Of a stretch of DNA of 64,000 bases, positions 35,829 to 44,508 are shown in pieces (the first letter of the stretch is position 1; each line of letters opens with the position of its first letter). Both the position numbers and the translations under genes were made by a program. The notes beneath the pieces are model-generated. The model made no database searches and was not told the origin of the DNA. It saw only the letters and a program-made list of their open reading frames with translations. Location: the NCBI RefSeq assembly GCF_022829285.1, contig NZ_JAKSYI010000120.1:238239-302238 (forward strand), given 5' to 3'. This DNA is from Methylobacterium sp. J-078. Lineage in GTDB: Bacteria; Pseudomonadota; Alphaproteobacteria; Rhizobiales; Beijerinckiaceae.

Positions 35829-36060
35829 GGCCCGGACGCCGAGCCCCTTCCGCCCCGAGGTCGCGAACCGGACCGGCGGCGGAAGGGGCGGCAAGGGGAG
35901 GGCTGCACGGGGAGGGCTGCCGGCGCCGGGTGTTGCACTGTGGCACGCATCACACGCCCAAATTTCGTCCGCATCGCGCTGCGACAAAACTGGGCCTGTC
36001 AGTTGCATCCAAGCCGAGACAGGATGAAGCTGTCGCTGTCGTGAGGGGATCGGAAAGCCT

Positions 36061-38007
36061 ATGCCGTCGACGAACGACCTGTTCCAGAGCTTCGCCCGTG
36101 GCTACGAGGCGCGTCGCGATACGGAGATGAGCCTCTCCGAATATCTCGAGGCCTGCCGCGACGAACCGTTGATGTACGCCTCCGCCGCAGAGCGCATCCT
36201 CGAGGCGATCGGCAAACCCGAATTCGTGGACACCGCGAAGGACCCGCGCCTGGGGCGCGTGTTCATGAACCGTACCATCCGGATCTACCCCGCCTTCGCC
36301 GAATTCTACGGCATGGAGGAGACGATCGAGCGCATCGTCTCGTTCTTCCGCCACGCGGCGCAGGGGCTGGAGGAGCGCAAACAGATCCTCTACCTGCTCG
36401 GCCCGGTCGGCGGCGGCAAGTCCTCCCTGGCCGAGCGCCTCAAGGCCCTGATGGAGACACACCCCATCTACGTGCTCAAGGCCGGCAACGAGGTCTCGCC
36501 GGTCTTCGAGAGCCCCCTCGGACTGTTCGACCCCGAGACGATGGGGACCGAGATTCAGGAGCGCTACGGCATCCCACGGCGGCGCCTCACGGGGCTGATG
36601 AGCCCCTGGGCCCTGAAGCGCCTCGACGAGTTCAACGGCGACATCTCGAAGTTCAAGGTGATCAAGGTCCGGCCCTCGCGCCTGCGCCAGATCGCCATCG
36701 CCAAGACCGAGCCGGGCGACGAGAACAACCAGGACATCTCCAGCCTCGTCGGCAAGGTCGACATCCGGCGCCTGGAAACCCTCTCGCAGGCGGACCCCGA
36801 CGCCTATTCCTACTCGGGCGGCCTCAACCGGGCGAACCAGGGCGTCCTCGAATTCGTCGAGATGTTCAAGGCGCCGATCAAAATGCTGCACCCCCTGCTC
36901 ACCGCGACGCAGGAGGGCAACTACGTCGGCACCGAGAACATCGGCGCGATTCCCTTCACGGGCGTGATCCTGGCCCACTCGAACGAGTCCGAGTGGCAGA
37001 CCTTCAAGACCAACAAGAACAACGAAGCCTTCATCGACCGCATCTACGTGATCAAGGTGCCGTACTGCCTGCGGGTGACCGAAGAACAGCGCATCTACGA
37101 GAAGCTGGTCTCGGGCTCCGAACTGTCCGACGCGTCCTGCGCGCCCGGCACGCTGGAGATGCTGGCCCGCTTCTCGGTGCTCTCGCGCCTGCGCGAGCAC
37201 GCCAATTCCAACGCCTTTTCGAAGATGCGCGTCTACGACGGCGAATCCTTGCGCGAGGTCGATCCCCGCGCCCGCTCGATGCAGGAATACAAGGACGCCG
37301 CCGGCGTCGACGAGGGCATGGATGGGATCTCCACCCGCTTCGCCTTCAAGGTGATGGCGGCGACCTTCAACCACGACACCACGGAGGTTTCGGCCGATCC
37401 GGTCCACCTCATGTACGTGCTGGAGCAGGCCCTGCGGCGCGAACAGCTGCCGCCCGAGACCGAGAAGCGCTACCTGGAGTTCATCAAGACGGAACTGGCC
37501 CCGCGCTACGCGGAGTTCATCGGCCATGAGATCCAGAAAGCCTACCTCGAATCCTACCACGATTACGGCCAGAACCTGTTCGACCGCTACATCGACTACG
37601 CCGACGCCTGGATCGAGGACCAGGACTTCAAGGATTCCGAGACCGGCCAGCTCCTCAATCGCGAATTGCTGAACCAGGAACTCACCAAGATCGAGAAGCC
37701 GGCGGGCATCGCCAACCCGAAGGATTTTCGGAATGAGGTGGTGAAGTTCGCCCTGCGCTCCAGGGCGCAGCACGGTGGACGAAATCCATCGTGGACGAGT
37801 TACGAGAAGTTGCGCGAGGTCATCGAGCGGCGGATGTTCTCCCAGGTCGAGGAACTCCTGCCGGTGATCTCCTTCGGCTCGAAGAAGGACGGCGAGACCG
37901 AGAAGAAGCACGGCGAGTTCGTCGACCGGATGGTGGCCCGCGGCTACACCGAGCGGCAGGTCCGCCGGCTGGTCGAGTGGTACATGCGGGTGAAACAGGC
38001 CGGGTAG
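36061..38007 (+). CDS. prkA: PrkA/YeaG serine protein kinase
   Basis: 648 residues. An N-terminal AAA-type domain (PrkA, ~20-380) carries Walker A LGPVGGGKSSLAER near residue 115 and the PrkA pattern MYASAAERILEAIGKPEFVD. The C-terminal ~390-640 region is kinase-related. Relatives (E. coli YeaG, B. subtilis PrkA) act in nutrient-stress survival and spore coat formation; some members show protease activity. It starts the conserved operon prkA-yeaH-spoVR. GGAAAG lies upstream of ATG 36061. Confidence 0.96.
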   Translation: MPSTNDLFQSFARGYEARRDTEMSLSEYLEACRDEPLMYASAAERILEAIGKPEFVDTAKDPRLGRVFMNRTIRIYPAFAEFYGMEETIERIVSFFRHAAQGLEERKQILYLLGPVGGGKSSLAERLKALMETHPIYVLKAGNEVSPVFESPLGLFDPETMGTEIQERYGIPRRRLTGLMSPWALKRLDEFNGDISKFKVIKVRPSRLRQIAIAKTEPGDENNQDISSLVGKVDIRRLETLSQADPDAYSYSGGLNRANQGVLEFVEMFKAPIKMLHPLLTATQEGNYVGTENIGAIPFTGVILAHSNESEWQTFKTNKNNEAFIDRIYVIKVPYCLRVTEEQRIYEKLVSGSELSDASCAPGTLEMLARFSVLSRLREHANSNAFSKMRVYDGESLREVDPRARSMQEYKDAAGVDEGMDGISTRFAFKVMAATFNHDTTEVSADPVHLMYVLEQALRREQLPPETEKRYLEFIKTELAPRYAEFIGHEIQKAYLESYHDYGQNLFDRYIDYADAWIEDQDFKDSETGQLLNRELLNQELTKIEKPAGIANPKDFRNEVVKFALRSRAQHGGRNPSWTSYEKLREVIERRMFSQVEELLPVISFGSKKDGETEKKHGEFVDRMVARGYTERQVRRLVEWYMRVKQAG

Positions 38008-38110
38008 GGCGCGGAAAAGCCCATCCCACGGGTGAGGGGGCGGCCATTCCGGTGGCCGCCCCGGCCAGTCGATCCCACATCGATCTTGAGGGCGAAGGCG
38101 CACACACCGG

Positions 38111-39412
38111 ATGCACATCGTCGACCGTCGTCTGAACCCCGGGGGCAAGAGCCTCGCGAACCGACAGCGCTTCCTGCGCCGCGTGAAGGACGTGGCCCAG
38201 CGCGCCGTGCGGGAATCCGCGCGGGAGAAGGACATCAAGGATCTCGGCAAGGACGGCCGCGTCTCGGTGCCGGCCGACGGGGTCCGCGAGCCGCGCTTCG
38301 CCCGCCAGTCCGGCACCGGACTGCACGACCACATCCTGCCCGGCAACAAGACCTACGTGGAGGGTGACCGCATCGAGCGTCCGCCCTCGGGCGGCGGCGG
38401 CAAGGGCTCGGGGGAGGGCGGAGAGGGCTCGGAGAACAGCGAGGACGCCTTTCGCTTCGTGCTCACCCGCGACGAATTCCTCGAACTCTTCCTCGAGGAC
38501 CTCGAATTGCCCGATCTCGCCAAGCGCCGGCTCTCGGTGGTGGAGACGGAAGGCCTGCGCCGGGCCGGCTACACGATCTCGGGCTCGCCGGCCAACCTCG
38601 CCCTGACGCGAACCCTGCGCAATTCCATGTCGCGCCGCATCGCGCTGAAGCGGCCCAAGCCCGACGAGATCGCGGCGCTCGAAGCGCGCATCGCCGCGAC
38701 GCCGTCCAGCGACCCCGACCTGCCGGAGTTGCTGCTGACGCTCTCGAGCCTGCGCGAGCGCACCAAGCGCATCCCCTACGTCGATCCCCTCGACCTGCGC
38801 TACCGCCGCTTCGAGACCTATCCGCGCCCCGTGGCACAGGCGGTGATGTTCTGCCTCATGGACGTCTCGGGCTCGATGACCGAGCACATGAAGGACCTCG
38901 CCAAGCGCTTCTACATCTTGCTGCACATCTTCCTGACCCGGCGCTACCGCCACGTGGAGATCGTCTTCATCCGCCACACCGACAAGGCGACGGAGGTGGA
39001 CGAGGAGACGTTCTTCGGTTCTCGCGAGACCGGCGGCACCCTGGTCTCCTCGGCGCTCGTCGAGATGAAGCGCGTCATCGCCGAGCGCTACGACCCCAAC
39101 GACTGGAACATCTACGCCGCGCAGGCCTCCGACGGCGACAACGTCTCCTCCGATGGGCCGACCTCGACGGAGTTGCTGCGCGCCCACATCCTGCCGGCCT
39201 GCCAGCACTTCGCCTACCTGGAGGTCGGCGACGAGAATGGCCCGCGGGCCGGCTTCGTCGAGCACCGCACCACCCTGTGGCGGACCTACGAGGGCCTGGC
39301 GAAGACGGGGGCGCCCATCGCCATGCGCAAGGTCAACCACCGCCGCGACATCTACCCGGTCTTCCGCGAATTGTTCGGGCGCAAGGACGCGCGGGCGGAA
39401 GCCGAGGCTTGA
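38111..39412 (+). CDS. yeaH: YeaH/YhbH-family protein (VWA-like)
   Basis: 433 residues. The N-terminus MHIVDRRLNPGGKSLANRQR is family-typical, followed by a Gly/Ser/Glu-rich linker (~95-115). The C-terminal half is a von Willebrand A-like domain with MIDAS motif FCLMDVSGSMTEHMKDLAKR near residue 250 and TGGTLVSSALVEM. It is the second gene of the prkA-yeaH-spoVR operon, and a partner of PrkA by conserved linkage. Confidence 0.95.
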   Translation: MHIVDRRLNPGGKSLANRQRFLRRVKDVAQRAVRESAREKDIKDLGKDGRVSVPADGVREPRFARQSGTGLHDHILPGNKTYVEGDRIERPPSGGGGKGSGEGGEGSENSEDAFRFVLTRDEFLELFLEDLELPDLAKRRLSVVETEGLRRAGYTISGSPANLALTRTLRNSMSRRIALKRPKPDEIAALEARIAATPSSDPDLPELLLTLSSLRERTKRIPYVDPLDLRYRRFETYPRPVAQAVMFCLMDVSGSMTEHMKDLAKRFYILLHIFLTRRYRHVEIVFIRHTDKATEVDEETFFGSRETGGTLVSSALVEMKRVIAERYDPNDWNIYAAQASDGDNVSSDGPTSTELLRAHILPACQHFAYLEVGDENGPRAGFVEHRTTLWRTYEGLAKTGAPIAMRKVNHRRDIYPVFRELFGRKDARAEAEA

Positions 39413-39473
39413 GCCCACGCGTCACGTCGGTGACAGCGCGGAGCACGGACCCTTCGAGGAAGGCGTAAATCGT

Positions 39474-41045
39474 ATGGTCGGCAGCATCATCCGCCCCACG
39501 CCCCAACGGATCTCCGGGAGCCAGGAGCCGCTCTTCACGGGCAACGACTGGGACTTCGACACGATCCGGCGCATTCACGACGCCTGCGAGGCAGAGGCGC
39601 GGGACCTCGGCCTGTCCTGGTACCCGAACCAGATCGAGATCATCACCGCCGAGCAGATGCTCGACGCCTACGCGTCGATCGGCATGCCGCTGTTCTACAA
39701 GCATTGGTCCTTCGGCAAGCACTTCGCCCAGCACGAGGCCGGCTATCGGCGCGGCATGATGGGGCTGGCCTATGAGATCGTCATCAATTCGGACCCGTGC
39801 ATCTCCTACATCATGGAGGAGAACACGGCTACGATGCAGACGCTTGTCATCGCGCACGCAGCCTTCGGCCACAACCACTTCTTCAAGAACAACTATCTGT
39901 TCAAGCAGTGGACCGACGCGGAAGGGATCCTCGACTATCTCGACTTCGCCAAGGGTTTCATCTCGCGCTGCGAGGAGCGCTACGGCCACGCCGCCGTCGA
40001 GGCGGTGCTCGACGCCGCACACGCGCTGATGAGCCAGGGCGTCCACCGATACCCGCGCAAGAAGCGGCCGGATCTGGCCTCCGAGCAGCGTCGCGAGCGC
40101 GAGCGCGCCGAGCACGGCGAGCAGATCTACAACGACCTCTGGCGCACCCTGCCGCAGAAGGTGGCCGGCGCCCGCCCCGACCTCGCCGCGGAGCGCCGCA
40201 AGGCCCTCCTCGAACTGCCCCAGGAGAACATCCTCTATTTCCTGGAGAAGGCGGCCCCCCGCCTGCGGCCGTGGCAGCGCGAGATCCTGCGCATCGTGCG
40301 CCTCGTGGCGCAGTACTTCTACCCGCAGCGCCAGACCAAGGTGATGAACGAGGGCTGCGCCACCTATTGCCACTACCGGATCATGAACGCCCTCTCCGAG
40401 AAGGGACTGATCGGCGAGGCCGCCTACCTCGAATTCCTGCAGTCGCATACCAACGTGGTGCGCCAGCCGAACTACAACGAGCGGGGCTACAACGGGCACA
40501 ATCCCTACGCCATCGGCTTTGCCATGATGCAGGACATCGCCCGCATCGTGGAGCAGCCGACGCAGGAGGACCGGGCCTGGTTCCCCGAGATCGCCGGCAC
40601 CGGCGACGCCATGGCCACCTTGCGGGACGTCTGGGCGAACTATCGCGACGAGAGCTTCATCGCGCAGTTCCTGTCGCCCAAGCTGATGCGCGAGATGCGC
40701 CTGTTCCACGTCGTCGACGATCCCGACGAGTCGGACCTCTACGTCGAGGCGATCCACGACGAGCGCGGCTACCGCAAGATGCGGCGCTCCTTCGCGCGCC
40801 AGTACGACGTCGCCTGGCTCGACCCGGACATCGAGGTGGTGGATGTGGACCTCACGGGCGACCGCCGCCTGATCGTGCATCACCGCGCGTTGAACCGCAT
40901 CACCCTGCAGAAGGACGACGCCCGCCGGGTGCTCCAGCACCTCGCCGACCTCTGGGGCTACGATGCGGTGCTGAAGGAGATCGATCCGGCCAATGACGCG
41001 GTGCTGGCCGAGCACCATGCCACCGCGCGCCCGATCTTCTTCTGA
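39474..41045 (+). CDS. SpoVR/YcgB-family protein
   Basis: 523 residues. Family blocks are LSWYPNQIEIITAEQMLDAY, MPLFYKHWSFGKHFAQHEAG, GLAYEIVINSDPCISYIMEE, HAAFGHNHFFKNNYLFKQWT and NEGCATYCHYRIMNAL. The many conserved His/Glu in the N-terminal half suggest a metal site; the biochemical activity is unknown. ATG 39474 has GAGGAAGG upstream. It is the third gene of the stress operon, 61 bp after yeaH. Confidence 0.96.
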   Translation: MVGSIIRPTPQRISGSQEPLFTGNDWDFDTIRRIHDACEAEARDLGLSWYPNQIEIITAEQMLDAYASIGMPLFYKHWSFGKHFAQHEAGYRRGMMGLAYEIVINSDPCISYIMEENTATMQTLVIAHAAFGHNHFFKNNYLFKQWTDAEGILDYLDFAKGFISRCEERYGHAAVEAVLDAAHALMSQGVHRYPRKKRPDLASEQRRERERAEHGEQIYNDLWRTLPQKVAGARPDLAAERRKALLELPQENILYFLEKAAPRLRPWQREILRIVRLVAQYFYPQRQTKVMNEGCATYCHYRIMNALSEKGLIGEAAYLEFLQSHTNVVRQPNYNERGYNGHNPYAIGFAMMQDIARIVEQPTQEDRAWFPEIAGTGDAMATLRDVWANYRDESFIAQFLSPKLMREMRLFHVVDDPDESDLYVEAIHDERGYRKMRRSFARQYDVAWLDPDIEVVDVDLTGDRRLIVHHRALNRITLQKDDARRVLQHLADLWGYDAVLKEIDPANDAVLAEHHATARPIFF

Positions 41046-41103
41046 GCGGATTTGTGAGCGGACCCGGATTGGCGCGGCGCCGGTCCGGGTTTAGCCTGCA
41101 CCC

Positions 41104-41211
41104 ATGACGAACGACGATCTTCGCGAATCCCGCGCCGCCCTCATTCTCCTGGCCCTCGCGGTCGGCTCCGTCCTGATCTTCGGAGCCGTGACCATCCTGA
41201 TTCAGATCTGA
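41104..41211 (+). CDS. Single-helix small membrane peptide
   Basis: 35 residues from ATG 41104: a short charged head MTNDDLRESR followed by one long hydrophobic helix (AALILLALAVGSVLIFGAVT ending ILIQI). It follows the spoVR stop by 58 bp. There is no strong ribosome site. The clean charged-head/helix pattern is why I list it. Confidence 0.45.
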   Translation: MTNDDLRESRAALILLALAVGSVLIFGAVTILIQI

Positions 41212-41229
41212 GGCGCCGCGCGCTGTGCC

Positions 41230-41541
41230 TCAGTGGGTCCAGGGCGCGGTGCGGTTGAATTTGAAATTGTCGGAGTAGGACAGGCCCTTGCGCAGGATCG
41301 GCTTCTGCGGCTCCTCGACCCGGTAGGACAGGCCGGCCCGCGTGGCGTAGGCCACGGCCTCCTCGCGGGTCTCGAACTCCAGGTGGACCTGCTGGAGCAT
41401 GTCGGACGAGCCGGTCCAACCCATCAACGGGTCGGTCTCGCGCGGCGCGGTCTGGTCGAATTCCAGCACCCAGGCCTTGGCGCGTGCGGTCCCGGACTGC
41501 GTCGGATCCTTGGCGGGCTGGTAGATGCGGGCGCTCGACAT
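41230..41541 (-). CDS. ETC complex I subunit, NDUFS4-like
   Basis: 103 residues. ARIYQPAKDPTQSGTARAKA with WVLEFD and PLMGWTGSSDMLQQVHLEFE followed by TREEAVAYATRAG match the NDUFS4/18-kDa accessory subunit of NADH dehydrogenase, found in Alphaproteobacteria and mitochondria. The C-terminal SYSDNFKFNRTAPWTH is diagnostic. It is usually a stand-alone gene, as here, immediately 3' of tRNA-Pro on the same strand. ATG 41541 matches the family start. Confidence 0.94.
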   Translation of the reverse strand: MSSARIYQPAKDPTQSGTARAKAWVLEFDQTAPRETDPLMGWTGSSDMLQQVHLEFETREEAVAYATRAGLSYRVEEPQKPILRKGLSYSDNFKFNRTAPWTH

Positions 41542-41578
41542 CGGGTCGTCCAACTCCAGGGCGTCTACGGCGAATGGA

Positions 41579-41655
<77 letters not shown>

Positions 41656-42121
41656 ACACGCTTGCGCGTAGAGCGGACGTACGGTTTTGAGGCCCAAATG
41701 GCAACCGGCGCGACGCCGCAGAGGGAACAAATTCGGGACGCCGCCGTGCAGAGCTGAGGCGGCTACAGCGATCGCCGAGCGGCACCTGCGATTTACGAAC
41801 ACCACGTACGATCGGGACATCCAGGGCCGGTCGAGCACCGCGGTGCCGCCGGGGCTGTTCGGCCGGTGATCCTGTTGCCGTTCATGCGGTCGCGGACCCA
41901 CAGCACGACTGATCTCCTTGGGCCGATGGGTCGAGAACGAAACGCATCCGATGAGACATCAACGAAGGCCGTCGCACCGTTGCGCCGGCAGACCTCGATG
42001 AGTCAGCCCCATCAAGGTCCGTATAAGCCGGTATCGCATCTTAATTGTCGCTCACAAAACTCTCGCTGCGCCTGATGCTCGAAGCAAGACTCGTCAACAG
42101 TGGAGAGTTTTGCGAGGCACT
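41656..42121. other. Intergenic region between tRNA-Pro(UGG) and FkbM gene
   Basis: No gene is supported on either strand. GC content falls toward the FkbM end (from about 42020 on). The sequence may include the boundary of acquired DNA, but I found no IS end or clear direct repeat. Confidence 0.35.
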
Positions 42122-42820
42122 CTAATCGCGCGTCTGATTGGGATCGTAAGATTCGATGGTAACCCAATCCGGCCATGAAAAGGGCGCGGTTTGCCAAGGT
42201 TGGTTTTGTACAATGTTCATCACACGTGGAGACACCATGATGATGTCAGACTGCATGTAAACGCCATGATAGTAGCAAGGGTCGACAATATCCCAGATTT
42301 TAAAGCCGAATTCTGATAAATAAGTCAGGCGATCAAGAAATGTTGCTTGAGTGGCCTCAATAATTACGATATCGACCTCGTCAATGATACCGGTTGCACC
42401 CCTGAGAATTTCCATCTCAAGGCCATCGACATCAATCTTGAGAAGAAAAGGCCTTTGATCTTGTCGTGACTTGATCAACGTATCAAGGCGGGTTGTGGGG
42501 ACAAACTCAGACGCCCCCTCCTCGACTAAGCTACTATGCGTAACCCAGGTCCCGCCGCCCAGAAATTTTTTGGCGATACCAGACACGCCGTCTTTATCAG
42601 ATGCTGCGACAAGCATCAGCTCCGTATCAAGTCCTTCATAAGCCTTCCGGATGCCCTCATGATACTCCTCCACCGGCTCCAGCAACAACTGCTTCTTGTC
42701 ACCGAATATCGTTTTTAGTTCGGTAGTTTCTATTTGTACGCCTACATCGATTACTGTGCCTATTTCAACCCCAAGATCCTTGAGGCACTGAAGCGCGCTG
42801 TCTTTAGACGGAAACCTCAT
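42122..42820 (-). CDS. FkbM-family methyltransferase, AT-rich and probably acquired
   Basis: About 232 residues. The SAM-binding fold is seen in VGTVIDVG-type IGTVIDVGVQIETTELKTIF, LLLEPVEEYHEGIRKAY and the FkbM block TRLDTLIKS...PFLLKIDVDGLEMEILRG. Such enzymes methylate sugars of glycans or antibiotics. The composition differs sharply: I count 24 G/C in the 60 bases 42301-42360, whereas neighbours are near 70%. I chose ATG 42820, with AAAGGA seven bases upstream; ATG 42874 would add 18 residues of non-family sequence. No glycan cluster surrounds it. Horizontal transfer is the simplest reading. Confidence 0.88.
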   Translation of the reverse strand: MRFPSKDSALQCLKDLGVEIGTVIDVGVQIETTELKTIFGDKKQLLLEPVEEYHEGIRKAYEGLDTELMLVAASDKDGVSGIAKKFLGGGTWVTHSSLVEEGASEFVPTTRLDTLIKSRQDQRPFLLKIDVDGLEMEILRGATGIIDEVDIVIIEATQATFLDRLTYLSEFGFKIWDIVDPCYYHGVYMQSDIIMVSPRVMNIVQNQPWQTAPFSWPDWVTIESYDPNQTRD

Positions 42821-43017
42821 CCCCAATCCTTTGAAGCTACGATTATTCCTACATAGGTGAATATGAGTACCCATCTATCATGTCAACGATTTCCCAATTC
42901 GATCCTTGAAAAAGCTTCGGCCAATTCCCGCTGATCAGCGCCCATGCGCCCACCGGCGCTTTCCGATGGACATGCTGGGCCAGGGCAGGGCGACAAGCTT
43001 GTTCCAGGCCTCACAGC

Positions 43018-43260
43018 ATGGGCCGAGGATGGCCGTATGGGATTGGAAGATCCGATTGCCGAGCCAGTCGTCGCATCAGGTCCCGCCGGAGTTTCTCGAC
43101 CGGGTTGCGTTTGGGCGGCCTCGCGTCCTGGATCGGCAGGCTGCGCGTCGACACGTTGGACAGTGAGATCAAGCGCGCGCGGAACGACATCCAGTGGGCG
43201 ATCGGCCTGATGTTCGTGGTCCCGGTCGGGCTGCTGATCATTCTGCGGGTGTGGTCGTGA
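43018..43260 (+). CDS. Small protein with C-terminal membrane helix
   Basis: 80 residues. The first half is Arg/Gly/Ser-rich and looks noncoding-like. The end LDSEIKRARNDIQWAIGLMF then VVPVGLLIILRVWS is a short charged helix followed by a membrane anchor, as in small tail-anchored coiled-coil proteins. The true start may be downstream, e.g. TTG near 43154. No ribosome site decides it. Confidence 0.35.
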   Translation: MGRGWPYGIGRSDCRASRRIRSRRSFSTGLRLGGLASWIGRLRVDTLDSEIKRARNDIQWAIGLMFVVPVGLLIILRVWS

Positions 43261-43291
43261 GGCGCGCGCAGCGGCCCGTTCGCCCGACCGG

Positions 43292-43543
43292 TCAGACAAT
43301 GAAGATGATTCCGAGCTTGCGGCCGCGCCGCCAGACCACCTTGCAGCGGCGAGGCCGGACATAGGCGGTCATCGTCAGCGTGAACGCGTCCGGCACCGTC
43401 TGGCCGGCCTCGACCTCGATCTGGGCGCCCGTCTCGGACTGGTCCCAGACCAGGCAATCGATCTCGGCTGCCCCGGCCTCGGCCACGAGCGATCCGATCC
43501 GGAAGGCGTCTGCGCGCCGGGCCCCCCGCCGATTCTCCTCCAC
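43292..43543 (-). CDS. Small PilZ-domain protein
   Basis: 83 residues from GTG 43543, with GAGGAGAG about 6 nt upstream. EENRRGARRADAFRIGSLVA supplies an RxxxR-like start, WDQSETGAQIEV the D-x-S-x-x-G motif, and AYVRPRRCKVVWRRGRKLGI the C-terminal barrel strands. This is the typical short alphaproteobacterial PilZ protein and could bind c-di-GMP. The frame is open upstream, but the ribosome site and family length favour this start. Confidence 0.75.
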   Translation of the reverse strand: MEENRRGARRADAFRIGSLVAEAGAAEIDCLVWDQSETGAQIEVEAGQTVPDAFTLTMTAYVRPRRCKVVWRRGRKLGIIFIV

Positions 43544-43837
43544 GGCTCTCTCCTCGATCAATCGATCGGAGCATTGGACGCGAACGATCTTAACGTTCTG
43601 CCGCCCCGAGGCGACGAAAGACCGACATTCCACCGGGGTTCGGCGCCTCGGCGCAATGGTCACCCACGATCGAGTGCACGCCACCGGAGCGAAACCTTCG
43701 CGCCCCGGCGCGGGCCGCGCCATCCGGCATCGAGCATCCAGCATCGTGCGGGATATCAGGTCCGGTACGATGCGTGAGGCACCTCCTCCCGCATCCTCAC
43801 TTTCTAAAAGCCGGGGGCTACCTTTCGGGAAGATACT
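43544..43837. other. Intergenic region, nothing recognised
   Basis: Contains an AT-richer patch (43570-43600) that may be the promoter of the minus-strand PilZ gene. No gene is supported. Confidence 0.35.
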
Positions 43838-44041
43838 TTAGACTTGAAGGTCCACCACGCGGGGCTGTCCCGGGGATGCCGCCGCCCTGTCTGTACGGGC
43901 CGGTGCGGACGGCCGGTCGAGGGCGACGGTCACGATCTGCGGCTCGGTCTGATGGCGCCGCGCCGCGTCGTTGTGCGCCTGGTGCAGGATCTCGGTGGCA
44001 CGGACGAGGCCTACCCGGTTCAGGGAGACGGTCAGGGTCAC
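43838..44041 (-). CDS. Small protein of unknown function
   Basis: 67 residues from GTG 44041, with a strong ribosome site GAAGGAG about 9 nt upstream. The N-terminal half MTLTVSLNRVGLVRATEILH then QAHNDAARRH appears helical; the C-terminus is Pro/Ala-rich. It is 32 bp downstream of another small gene on the same strand, so the two probably form a pair. I know no family. Confidence 0.5.
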   Translation of the reverse strand: MTLTVSLNRVGLVRATEILHQAHNDAARRHQTEPQIVTVALDRPSAPARTDRAAASPGQPRVVDLQV

Positions 44042-44073
44042 GGTCCGTGCTCCTTCGTCGGGGGGCGGCGATC

Positions 44074-44307
44074 TCAGGCCAGGATGTCGAGCACGCGGCG
44101 CTCGGATTCGAGGGAGGATTTCAGGATCGCGGTGTTCATGCCGATGGCCGCCTTGTCCTGGAGCATCTGGACGGCGGTGGTGGAAAGATCGACCCGGGTC
44201 GCTGCCGGCAGGCTCGTGCCGATCGCCGCGATCGCCTGAACGGACGCACCGTAGCGGTGGGTCGCGGCGGCGAGGCCGCCCTGGCTGGCTGTAATCGCGC
44301 CGATCAT
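44074..44307 (-). CDS. Small protein faintly resembling flagellar rod/hook termini
   Basis: 77 residues from ATG 44307. The N-terminus MIGAITASQGGLAAATHRYG ASVQAIA resembles the start of flagellar rod/hook proteins ('..I..A.SGL.AA..RL.V.A.NIAN'). The C-terminus VDLSTTAVQMLQDKAAIGMN with TAILKSSLESERRVLDILA resembles their closing helix ('VDLA.EM..LI....Y.AN..V....DEML..LLD'). The middle domain of real rod proteins is absent. It could be a minimal derivative or an unrelated coiled coil. It pairs with the small gene at 43838-44041. Confidence 0.5.
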   Translation of the reverse strand: MIGAITASQGGLAAATHRYGASVQAIAAIGTSLPAATRVDLSTTAVQMLQDKAAIGMNTAILKSSLESERRVLDILA

Positions 44308-44508
44308 CCCGTCACCTCGTCCCAACGCCTCCAGGCAAGCACACCAGACCTGAACCGAGTGTTGTCCAATCGCGCGGCATTCGAGCGATCGGCGTGCGTG
44401 AGGGCAAGTTCTCCCCAAGCTTGACCCGGGGCGGCCCCGGCACCACGTCGGCCTTCGGCGTCACGGATTGACCCGATGTCCCGAGACGTGCGCCCCACGG
44501 AGAATCCG

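Noticed and set aside
43018..43150. The N-terminal half of the small plus-strand gene as genuine protein
   Set aside because: Its Arg/Gly/Ser-rich sequence looks noncoding. Only the C-terminal charged-helix plus anchor is convincing, so the start remains open.
42883..43362. A 159-codon minus-strand open frame
   Set aside because: Ser/Arg/Pro-rich low-complexity product, antisense to a small plus-strand gene, without a ribosome site.
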